A stretch of 64,000 nucleotides of DNA from Oikopleura dioica (lineage: Eukaryota; Chordata; Appendicularia; Copelata; Oikopleuridae), in assembly GCA_907165135.1 (NCBI GenBank), contig OU015567.1:15133001-15197000 (forward strand), in the 5' to 3' direction. The notes beneath the pieces are model-generated. The model made no database searches and had not been told where the DNA came from. It saw only the letters and a program-made list of their open reading frames with translations. This document shows positions 46,578-58,503 of the stretch, piece by piece. Numbering within the stretch: the stretch's first letter is position 1; every line of letters starts with the position of its first letter. The position numbers and the translations under genes are program-made.

Positions 46578-47562
46578 TACTGTAACATTGACCCATTTTT
46601 ATTTATACTCGACGAAGAAACCCGACCTTCGAAACGGCGGAAAGGCCCTTCACACTGTACAAACACTATCTGATGATGAATATACACTTCTGACTTTATT
46701 GCTAGTGAAGATTTATGTGGGATAAGCGACTTTTGAGCTACTATATTTGATTTTATTTTCGAAAGTAAAGAGTTTAAAACTGAACTCAAATGGACGTAAA
46801 CGAGGTCGTAGAATTCAATAGACATTCGAAAAGATACCAAATATATGCAGTGACTGCTGTAGAAGGGAACGTCTACTGTAGAGCAGACTGATGAGTTCGA
46901 TTATAGTTTCAGTAGCAATTGGCGTGAGGAAAGTTCATTTGCACGAGTTGATTAGCCAATTAACCGCGTCCGAACTTGCGGTCTGAAAATATATGTCTGT
47001 ATTGACCAGGCTACAATCAGAGAAAAATACCAATATTCGATAATTCATTGACAGTAGTCTTGTACCCAGGGTTGAGAAACTGACAAGCATGACTTAGACC
47101 GTCAGAAGAATTGTTTGCCTGTCAGTGCTGGTCTACTGTATCTCAGCCGACATCAGCTGTCTCCGCTTTTGAATATTTTCTTTGAGAGGCGAATTACAGC
47201 TCATCCAATCTTGTCATGTCTGAGTGATATTCTCGATGGAGACTGAGCCCTTATTTTGACAAGGTTTCCTTGAGCCATGAAAAGCGGATGGATGAAGAAA
47301 TGATCGCCGATCATGCTCTCGTCTGCTGCTCACTCAATCAGCTTTCAACAAATCCGAGTAAATGTCTACCACTCCATTGAGAAAATGGTCAGATTCAAGG
47401 CCTGAGGAATGTGCCGCTATATTGGAGTTCATTTATTTATTGAAAATAGACAGGAAATTCAGCGTCATTTTCTGGGTTGCTTCCTGTTCGGAATCGATAA
47501 ATACAGGGGTTCCAGTCTATAACTATCATTAAGATACTAGGTTGACGGAGTCGACGGCCAGT
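46578..47562. other. Intergenic, nothing recognised
   Basis: No supportable exon on either strand. Confidence 0.4.
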
Positions 47563-48770
47563 ATGTCCGACCATGAAGAACAGTGGTGGCTATTTGAGCC
47601 CATAGAGATTGATGATGATCCGAACGAAGTAATCTTGTAAGAATAACGATTTATCAATAGAATGCATATTACTTTTATTTAAGCTCGTCGGACGATGATT
47701 CTTTCTGGGATACAAGTGACTCCGAAAGCGAATCTGACGATGATAGTTTCGACGATGATTCTTCTACTCATGGTTCTTCGGACGACGATTGTTCCGACGA
47801 CGACTGCTCGGACGACGACTGTTCGGACGACGACTGTTCTGACGACGATTGCTCTGACGACGATTGTTCGGACGAGAGTGAGACGAGTTCTTCTGACGAA
47901 GAAGACGGTTGTCCGTATAGAGACAACAGTTGTACCAAGGACAAAAGCAAGGATAAAAAGAAGAACAAGAAGAAAAAGAAGAAGAAGGATAAGAAGAAGA
48001 AAAAGAAGAATAAAAAGGGTAAGAAGAGCAAGAAGAAGAACAAAAAGAAGGACAAAAGAAGGACAAGAGCAAGGACAAGAGTAAGAGCAAGAGCAAGACC
48101 AAGAATAAAGATGAGAAGAATATAGATTTCAATCCGGATAAAGCACTGAAGGCCGGGTATAAAAAGTGTCTTCAAGCGCATAATGAAAAACGAAATCTTC
48201 ACGAAGACACTCCCCCAATGAAGGTAATCTCTAATTGCACCCATATTTTAACTACTTTTTCAAAGCTCGACAAAATACTTTGCTCACAAGCTCAAGAAGG
48301 AGCCGAAGATTTGGGCAAGCGAAATGCATTTGCTCACGACACGCCAAGGTTAGATTTACTTCCTGTCATATTAAAAAACAATGAATTAGATACGGTGCTG
48401 GTGAGAACTTATTCATGACCAGTGCTGGCAAAAATGAGGATGGACTGTCAAAGGAACGCTGTGTAAGCTTTGGTCAATCTTCCGTCAATGCTTGGTACGG
48501 TGAGATCGACAACTACTCCTTCAGCAAGCATGGAAAGAAGAACGATGGTGTCATTGGTCATTTTACTCAACTTGTATGGAAGAAATCTGTCAAGCTCGGT
48601 GTTGGAATCGCCAAACGAAAGGATGGAAAGACCATCGGTAAAATTCATTACATTTTTTCCTCTTCTGTTAATTTTTTTTAGTACTTTGCCGATATTCTCC
48701 AGCGGGAAATATGAATATGTCGAAGAATCTCCCTGACCAAATCGGAGACTTGAAATGCAAGAATTGCTGA
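47563..48770 (+). CDS. CAP-superfamily protein with acidic and Lys-rich head, frame break
   Basis: Exons: 47563-47636, 47684-48223, 48266-48348, 48390-48637 and 48682-48770. The head is acidic and contains SDDDC tandem repeats, then a Lys-rich tract (KKKNKKKKKKKDKKKKKKNK). The rest is a CAP (SCP/PR-1) domain: CLQAHNEKRNLHED, YGAGENLF, GHFTQLVWKKS and LCRYSPAGN. It has no signal peptide, like the GLIPR2/GAPR-1 group. Within the A/G-rich tract near 48050-48060 the acidic/Lys frame and the CAP frame are one nucleotide out of register. This could be an assembly error, a real frameshift or an unrecognised splice. CAP function ranges from membrane binding to secretion-linked roles. Confidence 0.65.
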
Positions 48771-48831
48771 AAATCATTAATCTTTCGCTAAAATTATAAC
48801 CAGAAATAAATCATTACAAATTTATAAAAGT

Positions 48832-49377
48832 TTAATATTCGTCCATTTCTTCTAGCATTTTGTCAAGAAAGGGATTCGAAGCGACGACGGGGGGATTGAG
48901 TAGGGGATCAAAGATGGGCTCGGGAGTGGGGTAGGTTTTACGAGTGACTGTAGTTACTGTATCAGTTTCAGTTTCGATTATGAAAATGTCATTTGCTTCT
49001 GGGTCTTCGGGTTCTTCTTCTTCGACAATTGTCTAGAATGTTTTAAAAAATGGCGGATTTTTTTGTTGAAAAAAAAAATGGTAATTACCCTTTTCATTCC
49101 ATAACTTTCCCAGTCGATATGAGGGCAACATCTCTTCATGTCATCAGAAAGCGTATAAAAATTCTCCATGCTCTTGTGGCAAATGTAGCAAAACATAAAA
49201 ATTCTAACTCGATCAGCTTCATATTCGCGCTTTTCTTTATTGTTGACGTCTCTTAAAAATTTTTCAAACAGATCTTCGGACGAAAATCAACCTCAGTTCT
49301 TGGGAGCTCTCACTAAATTCGGTTTCACTTGGAGGACGCTCAATTTGTCGAGCATTTGCCTGCTGAGCGTCGCTCAT
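48832..49377 (-). CDS. Small protein with Cys/His cluster, unknown
   Basis: Exons 49377-49314, 49273-49089 and 49032-48832, GT-AG, 149 aa. After a polar N-terminus (MSDAQQANARQIERPPSE) comes a helical region and FMFCYICHKSMENFY with CCPHIDW, which could bind a metal ion through Cys and His. The C-terminus is acidic, then Pro-rich (YPTPEPIFDPLLNPP). An in-frame upstream ATG at 49482 would add a signal peptide (MKHHHFLLTLHIWLVLFCLA), so the true start decides between cytosolic and secreted forms. No family was recognised. Confidence 0.5.
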
Positions 49378-49538
49378 TTTTCCTTCAGATCTTCTGTTCA
49401 AAAGGTGAGTAAAACTCGCCCGTGCTAAGCAGAAGAGGACGAGCCAGATATGCAGCGTGAGTAAAAAGTGATGATGTTTCAAAGTAAGTGATAAGTAATG
49501 AAACTACTATTGTTTCTAGCTCAAGGGGCGATCAGAGT

Positions 49539-50264
49539 TTATTTGAGATTCTTGAACTTGGACAGAGAAATGATGTCAAAAATGTAGTTTCCATAAGAAG
49601 CAATCATTCTGTCGTGCTGCTCACGTGTTCGGTCTCCGCAGCACTCGGGGACAATGCCGACATTGAATCCAACCTGGAAAGCGCCGTTTGCAGTGCTCAT
49701 GACGCAAGCGCCAGTGACGAGGCCACAGACGATAACCGACTTCAAGACTGTCATAAAATCATTGATAATATAATCCTTTATGTTTTTTTGTTAGTCTTCC
49801 TTGATTCCAAGAGCATTGAGTTTTTCTTCGAGCCCGGTATCTTGAAATCCATTGAAGGTATGTTTTTCGATGATTATTTCTCCGGGCAACTCTTTCGCAA
49901 ATTCTTCGGTACAGTCGTTTTGAATTTCTGGGTCAGCCTAAACACTCGAGGAAAAAAAGTTTTCCGAGAAAAACTAACCTTGTCGGGATTGATTCGTTCA
50001 AAAGCGCGCATCCACTTGGATTGTTGATGATTGTAGACAGCTCTTACATGAACAATTGTCTGACCTTTGCTTCTTGCAGATTCAAGTAGCTCCATCACAT
50101 TTTTACCTAGGTCGGGAAATGCAGACGAGACAAGCTTGCTGTCGCGATAGAAGAATGTTTGTAAATCGACAAGAATGAGTGCTGAAAATGCTGTAACTTG
50201 CTTCTCAATCTAATCTACCAGTTTGCGAAGACTTGTAGAGATTTTCAATATTAGCGTCATCCAT
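49539..50264 (-). CDS. Isochorismatase-family cysteine hydrolase
   Basis: Exons 50264-50219, 50181-49979, 49937-49800 and 49739-49539, giving 195 aa, normal for the family. Catalytic residues are in place: Asp in ALILVDLQTFF, Lys in IIIEKHTFNGF and Cys in VIVCGLVTGACVMS. Members hydrolyse amides or vinyl ethers; in animals ISOC1/ISOC2-type proteins have unclear substrates. The last intron (49740-49799) joins GIK to SVIVCG in frame only as GA-AG. The others are GT-AG with 40-50 nt lengths. Confidence 0.8.
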
Positions 50265-50551
50265 TTTCTCGCTTATACTGAAAAAATAATGTTTAAGAAG
50301 CTGCAGACGGTCGGTATATTTGTTTTACTGAGTTATTAAATAAAGAAGATCATATTTTCGGATTGTTTACCGAGAAATCAGCCAATTTGCTTTTTTCCGG
50401 CTAAAAAGCGTTCGTTAGAACCGGCGATTATTTACGGTCCTTATATTTGTCGATTGATGGTGATCGATTAACGCGCAGATACGGTCGTTCCGCCTGGTTT
50501 CATACCCTTCCACGCAAAATTTTTGGATTTCGAAGATTTTTTTAATAGAAG

Positions 50552-51339
50552 ATGACTGAGAGAAAAAGAGACAGTACTTCGAAAAGTACTGAATCCCCAC
50601 TTGGTGACTTTAGAACTGATATTACCGATGCCGACGTTGAAAGTCACTACAAAAGCTTGATCCAACCTAATAATGTGTACGCGAACAATGCGAATCAGAC
50701 AAAACACGAGGTAAGTTTAATAATTTAAAGGTAATATGCAATTGATCATCAAAATTTTAGATTCGAGCATTGATGGATGCGCATTACCATTTGAGTGAGA
50801 CGAACAGAAAACAAGAAAGCAAAATCAGAGAGCTAGCAAAGGAAGTTGATGAACTAAAAGAAGCCTTGTCGAATGCGCGAAAGAATGATCGACCAGAAAA
50901 CTATGAAAGAAAGCCGGTGAATGCTGATGAACCAAGTTCTTTTGAGAACAATCAGCGAGAAACCCTAGAAACATCTGAATCAAGTCAACATGAGAAAAGC
51001 TATTCTATTAGTGATATTTCAGCCGACTACAATGAATCAAGACAAACTAGAGAAGAACGACGAAACAACAACATAGAGACGAGAATCGATTCTATGTTCG
51101 AGGCCATCGTTAAAGTCACAAAACAATATGAGATTCTAAAGGTTCGAACGAGCATTAGTTTTTCTTCCACAAATCTTTCTATTTAGGCCGAAAACCGAGA
51201 CGCTTTTCAAACTATTCGTCAGAACCAGCGAGAAATGAACGAAGACTTACAGATGAACATAAGTCGTGTGAACGAGCTCTTTCCACAAGAGTCGTTTGAA
51301 ACTTCTTTGGCGAAACTTCACAAAAGAGATTCAATTTGA
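50552..51339 (+). CDS. Coiled-coil protein, duplicate A
   Basis: Exons 50552-50710, 50761-51141 and 51187-51339, GT-AG, 230 aa. Exon 1 has the conserved block PLGDFRTDITDADVESHYK. Exon 2 starts IRALMDAHYHLSETN and forms a coiled coil (KIRELAKEVDELKEALSN), followed by a polar low-complexity region. Exon 3 is highly conserved with the duplicate (NRDAFQTIRQNQREMNEDLQ). The retained first and last exons, against a diverged middle, suggest these ends carry the function. No family was recognised. Confidence 0.7.
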
Positions 51340-51404
51340 ATGCACTGCATTAAAACCGAGTAGAAATTCTATACTTTATTTTTATACAATTCTTTTAAGA
51401 AAAT

Positions 51405-52854
51405 TTATAAGACCAAAATGCAGTAAATTTTTTCTTCAAAAGTGATGGCGTAGCCAAAACAACTCGCCCGATAAGAACATGCTTTGTAGCAGAATGCATC
51501 AGGTTCTCTTAAAATAATTTGTCTATTCAATAGACTCTATTAGAAACAGAATCGTTCGAACTTACATCTCGTTAACTGGAGGAACAGGTACTTTTCTATA
51601 ATCCAAATTTCCGATGCCATGATAAACATTTTCTTTTCCTGGACAAACGAGCAATCCTAGCAATCTCAGCTTGAATTTTTAAAACAGAAAAAGCTTGCCT
51701 TTATGATTGTTGTAAAACGGGGTCATCTGAGAAAGTCCTCTCGGGCAAAAACTTTTGAACTCGCAAGCCTTTGGGGTTTCAAAAAGAAATGCTGAGAATC
51801 CATATGGCTGGCGAGAGCAATCTCGCATTCTTTTCGATCCGGTTGATTCTGTTCCCGATCCATAGCCACAAGAAGAACAAGCTGATGATCCACGAGTATC
51901 AGAAAAGAAGCCTTTCGGACAAATGAATTCCTCTTCGTTCAGACAGTAATGTCCTGTATCACATGGCTCGCAAATATTTTGCTTCCCAGGTCTTTTTTCT
52001 CCGGGATTGCAGACGCAATAGTGGGTCATGCCATCTTCAGTGGGATCTTTATCGATACAGTGTCGCCCATCGGAACATGCGACTTCGGCGTTTTGACATT
52101 CGTTTATGTTTTCACAGGACTCAGCATCGGTTTCCTCGTCATATTTGTACTCATATCCAAGTTTGCATCTACAGATGTTTTCTTCAGGATCAAGCTCCGC
52201 AAAATCCACACATCTACTTGGACTTTCTCTTTTTACACAGGTCAAAAACCTGTCGAATTGATCATCTTCTTCTCGGAAATGCGGCTGGAATTCTGGCTTG
52301 CAAGAACACTGTCTTTCGTTGACTTGCTGTTTTTTCCTAACAGTGAAATATCTTTATTGAAAACAAGCCTTTGGTTCTTTATTCTCGTCCAGTTGAACAA
52401 CGACGGTTGTTGCGCTAGAACGACAGCAAATTGTTGGCTCAGTGGTGTAATAATCAGTGGGATAAGTTTCATTTCCAATTGTCAGCGATTCAAAGAATGA
52501 CGGAGTAAAACCAGGATCGCATAAACACTTTTCTTGTTTTCTCCGACTACATTTTTAAAAATTTGAGTATCGAAAACATCCCTCATTTCCAGTTTTGACC
52601 GCTTTTGGATCTCGGCAAGTTAGATTTGTCCACCAATGTGTGGTGGAGATATCAGTTGCTGAGTTGGTAGAGGAAGTGTCACCATCAAATTCTTCGAAGT
52701 TAGTGTTTGAAGAATTTTGGCTTTTCACTTTCCTTGGACCATTGACAAGAACATTCGAAATCAGCAAAATTGACCGTAACCACAGGGACATTCTCTTTCT
52801 GCGGCTGCTTCTTCCAGCCTTCACTTCTTGTATAACTTTAGAATATTCTGACAT
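51405..52854 (-). CDS. EGF/ephrin-receptor-type cysteine-rich membrane protein, duplicate A
   Basis: Exons about 52854-52583, 52546-52369, 52336-51699, 51656-51566 and 51507-51405. A signal-anchor (LWLRSILLISNVLV) is followed by an extracellular Cys-rich region. That region has a calcium-binding EGF-like module (NINECQNAEVACSDGRHC, DGMTHYCVC), a GCC2/GCC3-type ephrin-receptor-like repeat (CEPCDTGHYCLN, ICPKGFFSD, CSSCGYGSG) and a C-terminal Cys-rich end (AFCYKACSYRASCFGYAI). Introns 1 and 2 keep frame only as GG-AG and intron 3 as GC-AG; only intron 4 is GT-AG. Likely a cell-surface or matrix protein. Confidence 0.65.
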
Positions 52855-53164
52855 GGCGGTCAAACAATACACTTCCGAGTTGAAAAAATTTTGTTGAATA
52901 TTTTATGTTTTTTTCATTGTATTGATATGAAGATGTTCGGCAAGTTACATAGTAAATTCTCAGAATAGGAAATGAGCTAGGCGTTTACGTAAATAGTTAT
53001 ATCTTAAAAACGCGCTGAATTCCCTGAAAGTGCCGAACTTGTCCAAATGCCCGAAATGCCCGCTTTTGCCCGGCCAAATTTAAGGTGCTGAGCCGTCCGA
53101 ATGCCCGGCCGAACACATTTTGCCCAAAAATTGTCCGTTTCCCCCGACTTCCCGATGCGGCATC

Positions 53165-53455
53165 GGCGATGCCCGAATGGTCACCCCCAGGCTTATGAAT
53201 TTCGTTAGAAAACCCAAAGCGAACGCGAAGCGAAAGCGAGAAAATTGATGCTTCATTCGGCGAAACGAAGGCGAAGTCAAAAATAATTCCGTCAGGCGAA
53301 GCTAAAACGAATTCGCCTTCAAGCGAAAGCGAAAAATGTCGCCTCAAAGCGAAAGCGAAAATGTTCGCCTCAAAGTGAAATGATTGTGAAAAGCCACAAA
53401 AGGAAAATTTAGTGACAAAATCGCTTGAAAGCGAAGTAATTTTCGAATAAAAATT
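53165..53455. repeat. GCGAA-type purine-rich repeat element
   Basis: Imperfect tandem AGCGAAAGCGAA units next to GGTCACCCCCAGGC. The same combination recurs near 57.77-57.90 kb (GCCTGGTCACCCC), with further units at about 58.09-58.23 kb. The long open frames across it are low-complexity and not genes. Confidence 0.6.
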
Positions 53456-53666
53456 CAAATTTTTCGAGGTTTCAAGCGCAAATCTTCCCTTTCCTTCAAA
53501 AGTTCGCTAGTTCGACCATGCTGAATCTTTCCCTAAAAACTATTTCGAGCGCAAGGGCAAGGTCAATCTTACCTTTTCTCGAAATTCTGCTACTTCGACC
53601 ATTCTGAATCTATCCTTACAAAACTTTTTCGAGCGCAATTTTTCGAACTCAAGGCGACATTTTCCC

Positions 53667-53760
53667 TTAAGGACCCCCGTCAGCATTTTTCGAAAAATCA
53701 AATTTCGGAATTTTAAAATTTTGACCCCGGAATTGGATTCTACGATATTGAAAAAAACGA
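53667..53760. mobile_element. TTAA-ended element, left-type end
   Basis: TTAAGGACCCCCGTCAGC followed by TTTTTCGAAAAATCAAATTT. The same inner sequence recurs at 54.72 kb, and the inverted end TGACGGGGGTCCTTAA sits at 54856-54871. Confidence 0.6.
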
Positions 53761-54357
53761 TTTTGAAGCTTCTTTTTATGGTGGTCTATCTCGACTCCTT
53801 CACCTCCAAAATCGCATTTGAAAATTGGACATTTCGGCGAAAATTGACGAATTTGCTCAAATTTTGGCAAAAATATTGATTTTCCTTGGTCATATATTCC
53901 TCTTAAAAATGGACGGTATTATGCCCTCCGTCATGTTTTGAACAGCGATAGTGCAGAAAAAAGTGCCCTTTCTTCCGGAAAAATCGACCCTTTAGACAGT
54001 TGTGATAAGCTCGCGCGACATAATCAACGTGTTTTCTTGTCGGAGCTGAATTTTTCAAACAAAGCCATTTTATGATTTGATAAAACACGAAGATTCATGT
54101 CTGATAAAGCGCTAATTTCGCTGGATCGATTAAACAAAGATTAAAATCGCCAAAATTATGAGCTGGATTTTCTTTTCCCGTAAATGTTGGCTTCAGTCAT
54201 TCTTCATACTAAAACTTATTTATGATGAAGAACTCAATTGTAAAAATGACTTATTCAAAGTTAAAAAATTTTCACAGATTGTAAATGATCAAAGGTTATG
54301 AAAAAGCATTCCCAGGAAAGCTTTCCCAGGCTCGTCGTATTTTGATAAATTTTAGCA

Positions 54358-55388
54358 ATGAAAACGCGCGTGATTTTCAACCTAGATATAAGGAACCGAA
54401 TCCACTCAGAAAACCAAGAAAATGAATATTTTTACTTTTTATTCGTTTTTGCTTCCTTAGGAAGTGCTTGCTGGTGGGTAGATGACGATGACGACGAGAC
54501 CACCACAACAAGACGCACTACAACAACTCGGCGACCAACAACAACAACGACAACACCACCACCACCACCAACAACATCAACAACAGCAGCAAAGCAAACA
54601 ACAACGACGACTTCCTCAACAACATCGGCAGCTGTAGACGAGACAACAAGTAAAAAGTTGTCAAAGAGAGAAATATTTAAATTTAAGAGATCTCTTTAAG
54701 AGATTGAGAATTAAAAGCCCCCGTCAGCTTTTTCGAAAAATCAAATTTGGAAATTCTTAAATTTTGACCTCGAAAATGGATTCTACGGGTCAAAAATCGA
54801 TTTTAAGGCTCCATTTTTTGGGTTATAAAAACTTTCATTTTTCGAGGGAAAAAGGTGACGGGGGTCCTTAAATAATGGTCTTTACCTAATTTGATGCTTA
54901 ATAAAAATTTCACAACTTCATGCAGTGCTACACTTGATTGCCTTCAATTTAAAAGAATAGGCAGCGATTTATCTGCCTCATGGGATGAAGCGAAGCAAAT
55001 GTGCGAAGATGTCGGTGGAGAATTGTCCTATTTTAATAATGCGACAGAGTTCGAAATGTGGAAATCTCAGCTAGGCGTGGGACGATATCTCACAATTCCA
55101 CATTGGCTTGGAATTAAGAGGTTGATAGGAGGCTTTGGAGTTAGGAGATTGAACGTGAATGTAACCGGCATTGTTGAATCTGAATATATATATTTAAACT
55201 CGGCAGGTGATAAACAAGAGTTTATCTCACCATTGCCGCATTTCGATTCTCCTGGACTCATTGACTGTATACAAATTGGCCGATTTACATTCAATGAAAA
55301 TTGCGACCGGAAGAAATATTTTTCATGTCGATTTGATTATTGCTCAAACAATGGTGAAGGACAACACTCCAATTTCGAGAATGAGTGA
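54358..55388 (+). CDS. C-type lectin-like protein with Thr-rich stalk
   Basis: Exon 1 (about 54358-54659) has a hydrophobic segment (YFYFLFVFASLGSACWW), an acidic patch and a mucin-like Thr/Pro stalk (TTTTRRPTTTTTTPPPPPTT). After an intron, the exon from about 54935 to 55388 encodes a C-type lectin-like domain: CLQFKRIGSDLSASWDEAKQ, MCEDVGGELSYFNNATEFEM, HWLGIKR and CDRKKYFSCRF. The usual EPN/WND sugar-binding motifs are not obvious, so sugar binding is uncertain. The intron phase is unresolved and the intron contains a TTAA-type element (54714-54871). Likely secreted or membrane-attached. Confidence 0.6.
54714..54871. mobile_element. TTAA-ended MITE in lectin gene intron
   Basis: Left AGCCCCCGTCAGCTTTTTCG, right GGTGACGGGGGTCCTTAA; the arms are inverted repeats of each other and of the end at 53667. 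Confidence 0.6.
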
Positions 55389-55778
55389 AAATAAACTATC
55401 TTCTTTATCGAAGTTTGACTGCGTGAAACACCCTTTCTTTACTTTTCTTTCATGAAAAAAATGAATAAATGGCCACTATTCAATTTTAATAATAATTTTC
55501 TTCCGATTCCTATCGCACCAGTTATCAGTGAATCTGCAACCACACGGATGGTCAGCCAAGTCAACACTCAAATGAATGACCGAGGAACTCAAACATGCAA
55601 GCTACGAATCTGTTTTAATAAATTTAATTAAGGTCAAAATGAGCAATTATTAATTTCCAATTAATTATTCGACAAATCCATTCTAGTGCAAACTAAATTA
55701 CTTTATAACCTTGACGACCCGAAGTACCGGTCCTTTTTCGCTCTCTTTCGCGGTGGAAGTCGATCGACCACGATAAGC

Positions 55779-56468
55779 TTAAGGGTAGAGTAGGATCCTT
55801 GCGCGCGCCCTTTGACGCAATTTCTTATCCTCAGAGAATCTGATGGGATGATTATGCACCAAAATTTCTTTTGAAAGTTATATTCAAATTTTGCAGGCTT
55901 TCTTCTTGTATAATTCATTTTCTCGCTTATCTGGTTGAGCTGCAATTTACCCTCGATATTTTCTTTCTTTTGCTATCTCCTCCTAGATTATGATAAGCAG
56001 GTCATTGTGACTGGTACTGTTGGAAAGGATTTTCATAGGGCTTTAATAAATGGCTAAAAGATTTTCAAATTTCCGCCTCAGTCACTAATTAGGTCCATAA
56101 ATGACCTATTTATAGGGCGCGCGGCGCACTCCGGGATTAAAAATCGATCATGATTCGCGAGCGAGGCGGAAATTTGAAAATCTTTTAGCCATTTATGAAA
56201 GCCCCATGAAAATCCTTTCCAACAGTACCAGTCACAATGACCTGCTTATCATAATTTAGGAGGAGATAGCAAAAGAAAGAAAAATATCGAGGGAAATTTG
56301 CAGCTCAACCAGATAAGCGAGAAAAATATGAATTATACGAGAAGAAAGCCTGTAAAATTTGAATATAACTTCCAAAAAGAAATTTTGGTGCATAATCATC
56401 CCATCAGATTCTCTGAGGATGAGAAATTGCGTCAAAGGGGCGCGCGCAACGATCCTACTCTACCCTTA
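55779..56468. repeat. Large palindrome with ~305 bp arms
   Basis: Left arm 55779-56080 and right arm 56163-56468 are inverted copies with a central ~80 bp spacer. Outer ends are AAGGGTAGAGTAGGATCC and its complement; inner ends are near TTCCGCCTC / GAGGCGGAA. Both arms can be read, in opposite directions, as a short Lys/Arg-rich peptide starting MQLNQISEK. It may be a foldback transposon or a recent inverted duplication. Confidence 0.8.
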
Positions 56469-56534
56469 AAAAGAAAGAAGGAAGAAGCTACGCGTCCCTC
56501 AAAAGAAGAACACTTTTATCGTCGAGAGGGATGC

Positions 56535-57227
56535 TTAAGGGATCCCCCGATTTCGCCAACTTTGACCTCTATCTACTTTTTTGAGCTTACGTAGGAAGCT
56601 GGTTTTGGGCGCATTAGAATGCCCGCTTTAAAAGGAGCAAATTCTGGTAGAATCAGCTTGCCAGCAAAACATTTGCTTATGCATTACAGGCCGTCAAAGT
56701 GATTAACATTTTGAAAAATGGCCATTTTAGGCCATTTTCAAATCGTATCTACTTTTTTTTGGGCTTTAGGATTCAAAATCTTTTTAGTTTATCTAAAAGT
56801 ATAGACGCTCATCTTTATTTTTTGGTAGAATCAGCATGATCGGATAAGTTAATAAAAAAATTCTTGTTGTAAAACTTTTTGATACCATTTTTGCCGTTTT
56901 TTGGGTGTTTAAATGCTCTCTAGCGCCATCAATTGGCCGAAAAGTCAAGTGCGGTTATTATTTTCGTAATCTACACATTCTAAGCTTTCAATAGACCCCT
57001 TATTTGTCCTATTTCGATGAAAATGAAAAATCGAAAAAAATTGCGATTTTCACGCTAAGTACAATTTACATGCATTTTCCCGAACTTTGGGAGCGAAAAT
57101 TTCGGGGATGCATTTATGTAAAGGGGTACTATCATATATCAAAATGATTCTCAGAACACGAGGAATCTTATCATTGGCAATAATGGCCGGTGCCAAAGTT
57201 TTGAAAAATCGGGGGGTGATCCCTTAA
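56535..57227. mobile_element. TTAA-bounded element, ~690 bp
   Basis: TTAAGGGATCCCCCGATTT at the left and AAATCGGGGGGTGATCCCTTAA at the right form inverted ends with TTAA at both borders, as in piggyBac-type MITEs. No open frame of note inside. Confidence 0.65.
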
Positions 57228-57769
57228 TAATCTGAAAATCTTTCTTCTCGAAAATTTCGAGTCGAAATCGTGCGGTTTAGAAGCAAGTTTAACCTGAGGA
57301 TGCATTAACGCTTGAACGCATATTGCGCAGATTTCTGCGCCGTGCCCCTTTGAAGCTCGATATCTCGTACTTTTTTGACCAAAATTTTAAATGTACCCCC
57401 ACTTTAGGAGCTCTTTTTCGATGAGGAATCCGAATCTTGCATTGAAAAAAAAAATTTGACTTCAGGATAAAAATTTGGCTTCAGAATGAAAATTTCCGAT
57501 TTTTACGAATCATGTTTTTTAGGTTTTAAACAGTTCTGTATTCATCTTTCCGTCGATAAAAAATATTCTTTTCGACGTTTTATCGCATTTCTGCATCGAA
57601 TTCAATATAAATTTTATTTGAAAAGTCATTTTTGGTGTTTTAGTTGCTCCCAAAGTTTCAAACTTGTATCTATTACAGGGAAAAAGTTGATTTTTTTGTG
57701 CGTTATGCCTATAAATATCTTTTTTGAATGCTTGCATTTAAGATCAATGAAAAAGAAAAAAAAAGTTGA

Positions 57770-58230
57770 CTGCTTAAAGCGAAAGCGAAGCGAAGGCGAA
57801 AGGATCTTTCTCTCGGGGGCGAGAGGGAAAATTTCGCTTCGCTTTCGCTTCGCCTTCGCTTTGATGCGAATTTTCCAAGCGAATTTAAATGCCTGGTCAC
57901 CCCTGATATCGAGTTTATTACTAACTTGGAATAATCTACAGTTAGACCCACCTTTCGGCCTATATTGACGAGCTGAAAAAAGTACAGTAACAGATTTTTT
58001 TGATATTTTCTGCCCCAAAAATAGGTTTTTGAAATCATCTTCGCTTTTGAGTGTCTGATTGCTAAAGATTCTTGCCAGAGAATGCGTTTCAATTCAAGCG
58101 AAAAAATTTTCGCTTTTTTTCGCAATTTTCAATGATATTTCGCTTCGCACATAGGCGAAAAATTCGCTTCGCTTTCGATTCGCAAAAAATTTGAAAAAAT
58201 GTTTCGCTTTCGCTTCGCTTTCGCACTAGG
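57770..58230. repeat. GCGAAGCGAAAG purine-rich repeats and inverted counterparts
   Basis: Tandem AGCGAAAGCGAAGCG units run into the complementary CGCTTTCGCTTCGC within 57775-57870, followed by more units at 58090-58230. Related to the repeat at 53.2-53.4 kb. Confidence 0.55.
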
Positions 58231-58503
58231 ATTTCGGCTGATATTAAGACCCCTGTTCCACTCATTTTCTCTCTCTCTTTAGACTTGCAGAATAAGTATT
58301 CTGTCAAACAGAGGGTGGTTATATTTGCTTTACTGAGTTATAAAATAAAGATAAGCATCTTCAAAGTATAAACTAATCGCATGATCTGGCAGTTTTGGTG
58401 GGAAAAATGTTCTCTGTAACCGGCGATTAATAACAAAAATGTTTAAATATTTGTTGGCTGATAATGACCAATAAACCCTCGCGCTACTTTTCTTCCATTG
58501 AGA

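Larger units (their letters stand above)
50309..52995. repeat. Segmental duplication, copy 1
   Basis: A block of about 2.7 kb containing a coiled-coil gene (+) and a convergent EGF-type gene (-) repeats at 58318-60962. At the right edge copy 1 includes sequence equal to the last codons and stop of RAD21, then diverges. This shows the copy near RAD21 is the older location. Confidence 0.85.

Noticed and set aside
47764-48244. Leu/Phe-rich minus-strand frames of 122-158 residues
   Set aside because: Complement of the Lys/Asp-rich repeat tract of the CAP gene; composition is an artefact.
51679-52478. Separate gene starting at the 78-residue frame 52242-52478
   Set aside because: It is an alternative frame of exons 2-3 of the EGF-type gene; the Cys-rich frame matches between duplicates.
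52997-53458. 153-residue minus frame
   Set aside because: Spans a GCGAA-type simple repeat.
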